Shown: positions 43,080 through 49,093 of the stretch, one piece after another
Numbering within the stretch: position 1 is the first letter of the stretch
Layout of the letters: every line of letters starts with the position of its first letter
Assembly: GCA_024234975.1 (NCBI GenBank)
Contig: JACKNH010000004.1
Coordinates: 1-64,000 of the forward strand
Direction of reading: 5' to 3'
From: Gammaproteobacteria bacterium
GTDB taxonomy: Bacteria; Pseudomonadota; Gammaproteobacteria; Ga0077536
DNA length: 64,000 bases
Position numbers and translations under genes: made by a program
Notes under the pieces: model-generated
Seen by the model: only the letters and a program-made list of their open reading frames with translations
Database searches by the model: none
What the model was told of the DNA's origin: nothing

Positions 43080-43352
43080 ATGCATCAATTCATCGATCCG
43101 CTTGGTCACTGCAATCCGCCGCGCGAGATAGTCTTTTCTCAAATGGCCAAGACTAGTCCGCGCGAGGGCAGTAGCGAGTATGTCTTGGCAATTCGTGGTT
43201 CCGTTGGCGCTATCATGAGCACGTGCTTGCGCAGGTGGTGGCTTTGGCCACGGTCGCGCAGGCCAAGTCATCGTGTATTTAGTATCGCGCTGGCAGTACG
43301 AGCCGAGCGGCTTACTGCTCGTAGTTGCTTAGGCCCGGGGGGTCGGGAATGA
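43080..43352 (+). CDS. Cassette 1: hypothetical protein, family A copy 1
   Basis: Open frame filling cassette 1 (43038-43449). The first half (MHQFIDPLGHCNPPRE, then SQMAKTSPREGSS) is shared with the genes of cassettes 2, 3 and 5. No domain recognised and no membrane segment. Three in-frame ATGs (43068, 43074, 43080) are possible; the last is the one common to all copies. Compared with cassette 5 the changes include both synonymous and amino-acid-changing ones, and the second half is read in a different frame from cassette 2, so coding is not assured. Confidence 0.35.
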   Translation: MHQFIDPLGHCNPPREIVFSQMAKTSPREGSSEYVLAIRGSVGAIMSTCLRRWWLWPRSRRPSHRVFSIALAVRAERLTARSCLGPGGRE

Positions 43353-43367
43353 CGCAGGCTTCGTTCA

Positions 43368-43455
43368 ACCCAACAATTCGTTCAAATGGACGCGGTCACG
43401 GTTCGGTGCCAACATCGGTTGTGCCTGTAGCGCGCCATTTAACTCTTCGTTGGGT
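43368..43455 (+). other. attC site of cassette 1 (88 bp)
   Basis: ACCCAAC to GTTGGGT. Inner arms AAATGGACGCG and CGCGCCATTT pair with one unpaired base. Nearly identical to the sites of cassettes 2, 3 and 5. Confidence 0.85.
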
Positions 43456-43491
43456 TGTTTCGTATATTTGAGCTTGAACGAGCATATGGAA

Positions 43492-43758
43492 ATGCATCAA
43501 TTCATCGAATCGCCTGGTCACTGCTATCCGCCGCGCGAGATGTTCTCTTCTCGGACAGAAAGGACTCGTCCGCGCGAAGTCTTCAGTAACTTGGTCACGG
43601 CAATTCGTAGTTCCCTTGGCGCTTTCACGGGCACGTGCTTGCGTAGCCAGAGGTTTGCCCAAGGTCGCGCAGGCCAAGCCATCACGAATTTAGTATCGCG
43701 CCGGCAGTGCGAGCCGATAGGCTTACAGCTCGTGCCCGTTCAGGTCGGAGGTGTATGA
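43492..43758 (+). CDS. Cassette 2: hypothetical protein, family A copy 2
   Basis: Frame in cassette 2 (43450-43860). It begins MHQFIESPGHCYPPRE like the other family A copies, but from about the middle the homologous DNA is read in another frame (NLVSRRQCEPIGL against FSIALAVRAERLTA in copy 1), which means an indel has shifted one of them. No domain recognised. Confidence 0.3.
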   Translation: MHQFIESPGHCYPPREMFSSRTERTRPREVFSNLVTAIRSSLGAFTGTCLRSQRFAQGRAGQAITNLVSRRQCEPIGLQLVPVQVGGV

Positions 43759-43778
43759 AATGACGCAGGCTTCGTTCA

Positions 43779-43866
43779 ACCCAACAATTCGTTCAAATGG
43801 ACGCGGTCACGGTTCGGTGCCAACATCGGTTGTGCCTGTAGCGCGCCATTTAACTCTTCGTTGGGT
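43779..43866 (+). other. attC site of cassette 2 (88 bp)
   Basis: ACCCAAC to GTTGGGT; practically the same sequence as attC of cassette 1. Confidence 0.85.
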
Positions 43867-43901
43867 TGGTTCAAATATTTGAATTAGCGAGGCATAAGGA
43901 A

Positions 43902-44174
43902 ATGCATCAATTCATCGAGCCGCTTGGTCAGTGCAATCCGCCGCGCGAGACGGTCATTCCTCAAATGGCCACGGCTCGTCCGCGCGAAGTCTTCAGCAAT
44001 GTGAATCGGGCAATTCGTGGTTGGGTTGGCGCTGTCATTTACACGTGCTTACGTGCGCGGCATCTTGGCGCTGCATTGCGCAGGCTAGGCAATATCAAAA
44101 TCAGTATCGCGCTAGCCGTGCAAACCGAAAAGCTTACTGCTCGTGCTCTGTCAGGTCAGGGGTGGCTGAAGTGA
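43902..44174 (+). CDS. Cassette 3: hypothetical protein, family A copy 3
   Basis: Frame in cassette 3 (43861-44271), starting MHQFIEPLGQCNPPRE. The C-terminal half (ISIALAVQTEKLTARALSG) is in the same frame as copies 1 and 4, with several substitutions. An AAGGAA stretch is only 2-3 bases from the ATG, closer than ideal, so an upstream start is possible. Function unknown. Confidence 0.35.
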   Translation: MHQFIEPLGQCNPPRETVIPQMATARPREVFSNVNRAIRGWVGAVIYTCLRARHLGAALRRLGNIKISIALAVQTEKLTARALSGQGWLK

Positions 44175-44189
44175 AGCTAGCCTCGTTCA

Positions 44190-44277
44190 ACCCAACAATT
44201 CGTTCAAATGGACGCGGTCACGGTTCGGTGCCAACAGCGGTTGTGCCTCGGGCGCGCCATTTAACTCGTCGTTATGT
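44190..44277 (+). other. attC site of cassette 3 (88 bp)
   Basis: ACCCAAC to GTTATGT. Its body matches the other family A sites; the last six bases belong to cassette 4. Confidence 0.85.
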
Positions 44278-44642
44278 GTAAAAGATAAATAGAAGAGGGA
44301 GGCCGCACCAATCAAAGGTCTGCAGTATCGGGTAGTCAACGTTAGGAAGGCACAGGCCGCAAAGGCATTAACTGGCAATCCAAAGTTTTCGTTTAATGGT
44401 CGCCAGTTCCATTTGCTTCGTTCAGCGCTAGCAAACGCAGGTTTCAGGGTTGTCGCCATTCCGGTAAGGCCGTATTCTCAGGTTCAACGCCAAGGGCAAA
44501 GTCCATTCGGGGCAATGCGCAGCCAGGGAGGGGCATCAATGTCATCAAGTCCACATAACATGGCCGTCATGCCGACGCTGGCCAGCTCTCTCCCGTCGCT
44601 ACCGCTCTGGTCGGTCGCTAGCAAGCGCGGCATACGGCAGCG
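44272..44642 (+). other. Cassette 4: family B cassette without a clear gene, copy 1
   Basis: A 371-bp cassette homologous to cassette 8. One plus-strand frame is open through much of it (LLRSALANAGFRVVAIPVRP) but has no good start, continues through the attC, and the same frame is broken by a stop in cassette 8. A TTGTCG-17 bp-TATTCT pair at 44450-44478, conserved in copy 2, could be a promoter reading into cassette 5. Either a non-coding cassette or a decayed gene. Confidence 0.6.
44450..44478 (+). promoter_or_regulatory. Candidate outward promoter in cassette 4
   Basis: TTGTCG and TATTCT separated by exactly 17 bp, each matching four of six consensus bases. The same arrangement is present in the homologous cassette 8. 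It points toward the next cassette. Confidence 0.35.
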
Positions 44643-44648
44643 TTGGGT
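44553..44648 (+). other. attC site of cassette 4 (96 bp)
   Basis: ACATAAC to GTTGGGT. Arms GCCGTCATGCCGACGCT and AGCGCGGCATACGGC pair with an unpaired A on one side, the extrahelical base expected of attC. Same type as the sites of cassettes 6, 8, 10 and 16. Confidence 0.88.
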
Positions 44649-44683
44649 TGTTTCGAATATTTGAATTAGCCAGGCATAAGGAA

Positions 44684-44956
44684 ATGCATCAATTCATCGA
44701 GCCGCTTGGTCACTGCAATCCGCCGCGCGAGATGGTCTTTTCTCAAATGGCCAAGACTAGTCCGCGCGAGGGCAGTAGCGATTTTGTCTTGGCAATTCGT
44801 GGTTCGGTTGGCGCTATCATGAGCACGTGCTTGCGCAGGTGGTGGCTTTGGCCACGGTCGCGCAGGCCTAGTCATCGTGTATTTAGTATCGCGCCGGCAG
44901 TACGAGCCGAGCGGCTTACTGCTCGTAGTTGTTTAGGCCCGGGGGGGCGGGAATGA
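44684..44956 (+). CDS. Cassette 5: hypothetical protein, family A copy 4
   Basis: Frame in cassette 5 (44643-45053), almost identical to cassette 1 (MHQFIEPLGHCNPPRE, SQMAKTSPREGSSDFV, ending GPGGRE). The few base changes relative to copy 1 split about evenly between silent and replacing. It lies downstream of the candidate promoter in cassette 4. Function unknown. Confidence 0.35.
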   Translation: MHQFIEPLGHCNPPREMVFSQMAKTSPREGSSDFVLAIRGSVGAIMSTCLRRWWLWPRSRRPSHRVFSIAPAVRAERLTARSCLGPGGRE

Positions 44957-44971
44957 CGCAGGCTTCGTTCA

Positions 44972-45059
44972 ACCCAACAATTCGTTCAAATGGACGCGGT
45001 CACGGTTCGGTGCCAACATCGGTTGTGCCTGTAGCGCGCCATTTAACTCTTCGTTATGA
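44972..45059 (+). other. attC site of cassette 5 (88 bp)
   Basis: ACCCAAC to GTTATGA; body as in the other family A sites. Confidence 0.85.
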
Positions 45060-45118
45060 GTCATTGGGAGTGAATCGCCTTCATTGAGGTAATTGTTGAG
45101 GCAATTATTGCGTTAGTG

Positions 45119-45376
45119 ATGATTGTCTTCGAGATTGTATCTGCCATTCTGGCCCCAGCTGTGGAGGTCGCTGCACCAGCATTATTACTATTTGGCGAAG
45201 TGCTTCTTTGGGCGATTGTTTTCGTTGGCGAGTTGGTCGTAGCACTAATTCGTTGGCGCAGGCCAAAAGTTTCGAGCAAGCCAAGATTCAGCAACGTTCG
45301 TAACAAACTAGAACGCTTTTCCGAAGGCAGGCGAAATAGAAGTGCAAAAAGGACAGACACCAACAAAAACTCATAA
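45119..45376 (+). CDS. Cassette 6: small two-helix membrane protein
   Basis: A frame of about 85 residues in cassette 6 (45054-45460). The first 45 residues are strongly hydrophobic (IVSAILAPAVEVAAPALLL, then LLWAIVFVGELVVALI), followed by a basic tail (RWRRPKVSSKPRF, RRNRSAKR). Two membrane helices with a cytoplasmic basic tail are likely. The start is uncertain: ATG 45119 and GTG 45116 are both possible and the frame stays open further upstream. No family recognised. Confidence 0.5.
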   Translation: MIVFEIVSAILAPAVEVAAPALLLFGEVLLWAIVFVGELVVALIRWRRPKVSSKPRFSNVRNKLERFSEGRRNRSAKRTDTNKNS

Positions 45377-45466
45377 CAAAGCGGTCATGCCGACGCTGGC
45401 CAGCTCTCTCCCGTCGCTGCCGCTCTGTTCGGTCGCTAGCAAGCGCGGCATACCACAGCGTTATGT
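45371..45466 (+). other. attC site of cassette 6 (96 bp)
   Basis: TCATAAC to GTTATGT, with the ATGCCG/CGGCAT arms of the 96-bp type. TCATAAC is the exact complement of this cassette's own GTTATGA start. The last bases of the cassette 6 gene lie inside the site. Confidence 0.88.
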
Positions 45467-45475
45467 GAATTACAT

Positions 45476-45805
45476 ATGAAAACGATCTTGCTAACGATAT
45501 ATCTTCTTTCTGCACCATTGCGTTTGAATGCGGAAGAGTGCGAAGGTTGCTGGACGCCTGTTGTTAAGTTTCAGCTAGAAGATTCGAACTATATTGAAAC
45601 TTTGCTATGGGTGTCAGGTAATTCGTATGCTTATACTTCAATAGCAAAGGAAATGGCTGAGGCAAAGATATTTTGTACTGAAACAGTTGGTTCAAAAGAG
45701 CTTCTTGAAGCTCTTAATTCGATATACGAGGGCCAAATAATTACTTCAGAGCAAGCAAGCTATATTTTTAGGCATGCCTTACCTAGAATTTACCCATGCG
45801 AGTAA
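45476..45805 (+). CDS. Cassette 7: small secreted protein of unknown function
   Basis: A 109-residue product with a clear signal peptide (MKTILLTIYLLSAPLRLNA), then a mature part with four Cys (CEGC, FC, PCE) that could form disulfides. The gene is visibly A+T-rich compared with the flanking chromosome, a sign of transfer. It starts 15 bp into the cassette (45461-45862) and ends 4 bp before its attC. No family recognised. Confidence 0.65.
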   Translation: MKTILLTIYLLSAPLRLNAEECEGCWTPVVKFQLEDSNYIETLLWVSGNSYAYTSIAKEMAEAKIFCTETVGSKELLEALNSIYEGQIITSEQASYIFRHALPRIYPCE

Positions 45806-45808
45806 TTT

Positions 45809-45868
45809 ACATAACAAGGCGCACGTTCAGTCAACTCACTAATTTCGCCTTACTCCGCGGCGTTATGC
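45809..45868 (+). other. attC site of cassette 7 (60 bp)
   Basis: ACATAAC to GTTATGC. Arms AAGGCGCA and TTCGCCTT-type pair around a short loop. Shorter and unrelated in body to the neighbouring sites, close in size to the classical 59-base elements. Confidence 0.8.
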
Positions 45869-46232
45869 GTAAGAGAAAACGGTTTAGGGCCGCCGCATTA
45901 ATCGAAGGTCAGCGGTATCCAATATTCAAAGCTAGGAAGGCATAGGCCGCAAAGTCATGAACAGGCTATTCCCAGCTTCCGGTCAGTCGTCACTAATTCC
46001 AATCGTTTCGTTCAGCGCTAGCAAACGCAGGTCTTAGGCTTGTCCGCATTCCCGTAAGGCCGTATTCTCAGGTTCAGCGCCAAGGGCAAAGTCCATTCAG
46101 GGCGGTGCTCAGCCAAGGAGGGGCATCAATGTCATCAATTACACATAACATGGCCGTCATGCCGACGCTGGCCAGCTCTCTCCCGTCGCTACCGCTCTGG
46201 TCGGTCGCTAGCAAGCGCGGCATACGGCAGCG
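45863..46232 (+). other. Cassette 8: family B cassette without a clear gene, copy 2
   Basis: A 370-bp cassette homologous over most of its length to cassette 4, with substitutions and small indels. The frame that is open in cassette 4 has a stop here. The TTGTCC-17 bp-TATTCT pair at 46040-46068 is conserved and points at the TPR-like gene of cassette 9. No supported gene. Confidence 0.6.
46040..46068 (+). promoter_or_regulatory. Candidate outward promoter in cassette 8
   Basis: TTGTCC and TATTCT with a 17-bp spacer, matching the position and most bases of the pair in cassette 4. The downstream gene (cassette 9) starts about 170 bp later. Confidence 0.35.
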
Positions 46233-46238
46233 TTAGAT
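46143..46238 (+). other. attC site of cassette 8 (96 bp)
   Basis: ACATAAC to GTTAGAT, same body as attC of cassette 4. The first base differs from the complement expected from this cassette's GTTATGC start. Confidence 0.85.
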
Positions 46239-46812
46239 GGCGGAAGAACCCGAAATGGACTTCGAGGAGGAGATGGAGGCCGAGCCGTGGCCAGACGATG
46301 CTATGGAGAAGCTCCGAGTAGGCCAAGAAGAGTGTGCGAGGAAGGATATTGAGCGTTTAATGGGCGCAGAATCCGAAGAGAAAGAGTTCTACGAATTGCC
46401 ACGAGCATCACTCGCGTACCTGACTCTAAATCAACCTTCTCTTGCTGCCGAAGCGGCGAACCGCGCCCTGCAGCTAAGTTCTTCGTATATAGGGAACTGG
46501 AACTACGGCAACGCCATACACAGTTGCAATGTGGTCCTTGGGCTCCTCGCTCTAGACGCGGGAGACCGCGAGTCCGCTATCTCCTATCTCAGAGCGGCCG
46601 GTGCTACACCAGGCTCACCCCAACTCGCCTCGTTCGGTCCAAATATGCAATTAGCGAAGCGGCTACTGCTCCTGGGAGAGTTCGAAGAAGTAGCGTCATA
46701 TTTCGCCCAATGCCAGCATTTCTGGAAGCATGGAGGCAATTGGCTAAGAATCTGGAATCGAAAGATTGCGGCCAAAGAAGTCCCTCATTTCCTTATGCAT
46801 TTGTATGTATAA
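46237..46812 (+). CDS. Cassette 9: TPR-like protein
   Basis: A 191-residue acidic protein beginning only 4 bp into its cassette (46233-46910). After an acidic N-terminus (EEPEMDFEEEMEAEP) there are helical repeats of tetratricopeptide character: LAYLTLNQPSLAAEAANRAL, VVLGLLALDAGDRESAISYL and LAKRLLLLGEFEEVASYFAQC. Such repeats bind proteins; the partner is unknown. The start has no leader, so translation may depend on the upstream cassette or on leaderless initiation. Confidence 0.65.
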   Translation: MAEEPEMDFEEEMEAEPWPDDAMEKLRVGQEECARKDIERLMGAESEEKEFYELPRASLAYLTLNQPSLAAEAANRALQLSSSYIGNWNYGNAIHSCNVVLGLLALDAGDRESAISYLRAAGATPGSPQLASFGPNMQLAKRLLLLGEFEEVASYFAQCQHFWKHGGNWLRIWNRKIAAKEVPHFLMHLYV

Positions 46813-46821
46813 GAATCCGCC

Positions 46822-46916
46822 ATCTAACATCACAATGGAGGCCGACGCTTGACCGCTCCTCCTATCGCTGCCGCTCCAGTCGGCGCCGTCAAGCGCGGCT
46901 CATTGTGGCGTTATGT
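46822..46916 (+). other. attC site of cassette 9 (95 bp)
   Basis: ATCTAAC to GTTATGT. Arms CGACGCTTGACCGC and GCGCCGTCAAGCG-type; body related to the attC sites of cassettes 13 and 15 more than to the 88- or 96-bp types. Confidence 0.85.
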
Positions 46917-46929
46917 TTCTGAATAGTCC

Positions 46930-47205
46930 ATGGGCCTAGATTCAGTTGAGCTTGTCTTGGCGATTGAGGAGTTCTTTGATATTGAGATTCCGGACGATAT
47001 CGCGTCAGAAATGCGAACTCCTGGAGATATATACGATTATCTAATAGTCGCGATCGAAAAGAAGCGATTTGCGAAAACACCGAGAGTGGCAAGTGAAGTG
47101 ATTTGGACTCAATTAGTCGGAATTATTGTGAACCAACTCGGAGTTGAACCAGACCTTGTAACGAAGCACACGGATTTTGTCCGAGACTTGCGGATAGACC
47201 AATAA
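46930..47205 (+). CDS. Cassette 10: acyl-carrier-protein-like protein with rotated helix order
   Basis: A 91-residue protein. It opens with GLDSVELVLAIEEFFDIEIPDD, the phosphopantetheine attachment site (Ser in DSVE) plus helix II and III of an acyl carrier protein, followed by TPGDIYDYLIVAI. The helix that normally comes first appears at the end: QLVGIIVNQLGVEPDLVTKHTDFVRDL. The order is thus circularly permuted, an arrangement I recall from other ACP-like proteins. Whether it is modified is unknown. Cassette 46911-47300. Confidence 0.7.
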   Translation: MGLDSVELVLAIEEFFDIEIPDDIASEMRTPGDIYDYLIVAIEKKRFAKTPRVASEVIWTQLVGIIVNQLGVEPDLVTKHTDFVRDLRIDQ

Positions 47206-47210
47206 ATGAA

Positions 47211-47306
47211 ACATAACAACGCAGTCATGCCGACACTTGCCCGCTCTCTCCCGTCGCTGCCGCTCTGGTCGAGCGCCAGCAAGTGCGGCATACCGCAACG
47301 TTGGGT
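47211..47306 (+). other. attC site of cassette 10 (96 bp)
   Basis: ACATAAC to GTTGGGT, with ATGCCGACACTTGC and GCAAGTGCGGCAT arms carrying one unpaired A. 96-bp type. Confidence 0.88.
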
Positions 47307-47351
47307 GTGTAAAGCGTCCGACAAAAGTTCATTACCTATTTGAGATTGAGC

Positions 47352-47726
47352 ATGGTCGAGTACCTGATACGTGTTGATTGCGAATTCGGTTCCTTCTTCG
47401 TGCATGCCGGTCACAAGCTCCGATTCGCTGAAGCAATGTGCGCGACATTCATGTTGCGGAGCAGTGCGAATTTGGATATTCCACATACAAAACTGCTCGT
47501 CGAGATGCATATCGAAGAGAAGGACGAGGGCAAGGAAGGTCCGGCGCTTACCCAAAGCGCAGATGCTACGTTCAACGATTATGAAGAGAGCTACAATTCG
47601 GATCTGCGAAAGGAGTTAGACAAGACGCAGGAAGCATTTCGGCAGTGGCAATTGAGTGAAGCAGAAAAGAAGGTGGACGCGGCGGTAAAGGAATCCACCC
47701 GAAAATATTTCATACGCGAGCGATAG
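47352..47726 (+). CDS. Cassette 11: hypothetical protein
   Basis: A 124-residue protein in cassette 11 (47301-47842). The N-terminal half is a mixed domain (VEYLIRVDCEFGSFFVHAG, LLVEMHIEEKDEG) and the C-terminal half a charged helical stretch (LRKELDKTQEAFRQWQLSEA) likely to be coiled. No family recognised. Start ATG 47352; a TTG 12 bp upstream is an alternative. Confidence 0.55.
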   Translation: MVEYLIRVDCEFGSFFVHAGHKLRFAEAMCATFMLRSSANLDIPHTKLLVEMHIEEKDEGKEGPALTQSADATFNDYEESYNSDLRKELDKTQEAFRQWQLSEAEKKVDAAVKESTRKYFIRER

Positions 47727-47752
47727 GTCAGCTTGGCGATGCTAAAGAAGGC

Positions 47753-47848
47753 ACCCAACAAATCGTTCCAGTGGACAATTGACCGCTCGTCGGTTTGCTG
47801 CCGCAAACCTTCCTCGCCGTCAATTGCCACTGAACATCAGCGTTGGGC
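47753..47848 (+). other. attC site of cassette 11 (96 bp)
   Basis: ACCCAAC to GTTGGGC. Long arms around CAGTGGACAATTGAC and GTCAATTGCCACTG, a body different from the other sites. Confidence 0.88.
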
Positions 47849-47868
47849 GTCAGTAGAGAGTCGGTGCT

Positions 47869-48150
47869 ATGGATGACCGCTGTCCCAAATGCAGCCTGAC
47901 CTTTGACGTTCGCAAACACCGCGCATTCACCCCGATTTTGCGTGCCTTGCTCGAAAATGACTCGAAATCCCCGGAGGCACGCATCGAAGATTCCGCGCGC
48001 GTACGATGTCCTGGGTGCGGCCACGAATTTCCGAGCGACCACGTTCGATTTTTTGGCGTATTCTCCCGCAAGCAGTTCTACTGGGTGCTAGTTGGATTCA
48101 TTGCATGCTTAATGTTGTTTACCGCGTACGTCGCCTTGAGTCGTCCTTAG
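47869..48150 (+). CDS. Cassette 12: zinc-ribbon protein with a C-terminal membrane helix
   Basis: A 93-residue protein with CPKC near the start and CPGC near residue 47, a split zinc-ribbon, and one hydrophobic helix at the end (FYWVLVGFIACLMLFTAYVAL). This looks like a tail-anchored zinc-binding protein. Function unknown. Cassette 47843-48286. Confidence 0.6.
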   Translation: MDDRCPKCSLTFDVRKHRAFTPILRALLENDSKSPEARIEDSARVRCPGCGHEFPSDHVRFFGVFSRKQFYWVLVGFIACLMLFTAYVALSRP

Positions 48151-48214
48151 TCCAGGCCGATGCCGCGTGCTCGCAAGCAAATGGCGTTGCTGCACATGAA
48201 TTGGTGCGCCTGAC

Positions 48215-48292
48215 GCCCAACAACTCGTTCCAGCCGACGTCGCGCTCGTCGCTTCGCTCCTCCCGCGCCGCGGCTGAACTCCGCCGTTAGGG
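48215..48292 (+). other. attC site of cassette 12 (78 bp)
   Basis: GCCCAAC to GTTAGGG; arms around CAGCCGACGTCGCG and CGCGGCTG. The 7-base opening complements this cassette's GTTGGGC start exactly. Confidence 0.85.
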
Positions 48293-48302
48293 CGCGGGAA
48301 AG

Positions 48303-48692
48303 ATGAGCATTGGCGCGAAACCTATTGATAGCGAGATTCCCAAAGATTGGTTTATCGAAGGTGGGTGCGATGCGTTCACTCCGAGTTATAAATCATTTAC
48401 GGCTCAACCCAATGAGATCTGGCCGGTAATCGAGATCCCGATTGCGTTAGTGCGCCCGCCGAACCGGAATCGGCGCGTCGAGCGGCTGAACTGCGAGCGA
48501 AGTATTAGTATCCTCAAGGCCTTCGCAACAGGCGTGCCGCTTCCTGCAATTGAAGTAGATGAGCCGCCTGATCTGGAGGACTATCTATACCGGGTTCGCG
48601 ACGGATATCATCGGTTCCATCTATCCGTTGCGGTTGGATATCCGCGGATTCCGGTTTCAATCTTGCCCTACTTTGATATTAACAATTGCTAA
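48303..48692 (+). CDS. Cassette 13, gene 1: ParB-like domain protein
   Basis: A 129-residue protein whose second half follows the ParB/Srx fold pattern: IPIALVRPPNRNRRVERLN, ILKAFATGVPLPAIEV and YRVRDGYHRFHLSVAVGYPRIPVSI, where DGYHR matches the DG.HR motif and IPV the following strand. Such domains occur in partition proteins and in nucleases or CTPases. The DNA-binding domain of ParB is missing. It is followed after 21 bp by a second small gene. Cassette 48287-49025. Confidence 0.6.
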   Translation: MSIGAKPIDSEIPKDWFIEGGCDAFTPSYKSFTAQPNEIWPVIEIPIALVRPPNRNRRVERLNCERSISILKAFATGVPLPAIEVDEPPDLEDYLYRVRDGYHRFHLSVAVGYPRIPVSILPYFDINNC

Positions 48693-48713
48693 CGCCTATA
48701 CGGAGATGAAGCA

Positions 48714-48926
48714 ATGGCAACTTATCGAGCTATCCAAGAAGACGTAAAGAAGCATTCCGGGAAATCGGTAAAGACATGCTGGATCGCTCATGTTAAGGAA
48801 CTTAATGGGCTGCGGCCGCGTCAGGCGCCAAATCGCATTTCTGGAACTCAACGGCAAGTTCCCTGCCCCGAAGACATGAGGATCGTCATCGAGAGGTCCA
48901 TGAGGCGCCTAGGTATGCTGTCGTGA
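48714..48926 (+). CDS. Cassette 13, gene 2: conserved short hypothetical protein
   Basis: A 70-residue protein: MATYRAIQEDVKKHSGKSV, then KTCWIAHVKELNGL, RQAPNR and CPEDMRIVIERSMRRLGML. I recognise this as a recurring short family with an invariant KTCWIAHVK core but know no function. It is probably co-expressed with the ParB-like gene just upstream. A GGAG-type site lies before the ATG. Confidence 0.65.
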   Translation: MATYRAIQEDVKKHSGKSVKTCWIAHVKELNGLRPRQAPNRISGTQRQVPCPEDMRIVIERSMRRLGMLS

Positions 48927-48936
48927 AAGAACCGCG

Positions 48937-49031
48937 CCCTAACATCCTGTTGAACCTGACGCTTGACCGCATCCTCCCTTCGCTGCCGCTCCGGTCGTCG
49001 CTGTCAATCGCAGGTTAACAGGGCGTTGAAC
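48937..49031 (+). other. attC site of cassette 13 (95 bp)
   Basis: CCCTAAC to GTTGAAC, exact complement of this cassette's GTTAGGG start. Arms AACCTGACGCTTGACCGC-type with GTCAATCGCAGGTT. Confidence 0.85.
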
Positions 49032-49093
49032 TAGCCCGGCTGCGCCGGGGGACGTAAAGTTTTGGAAAAACGTTCTCGACAAGGAGGTCGGGG

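Noticed and set aside
43011..43677. Reverse-strand frames in the family A cassettes (for example 43011-43271 and 43396-43677)
   Set aside because: They point against the cassette direction and run through attC or attI junctions, which a cassette gene should not do.
44187..44459. Reverse-strand frame of 90 codons in cassettes 3-4
   Set aside because: It crosses the cassette junction and the attC, and is not preserved in the homologous cassette 8.
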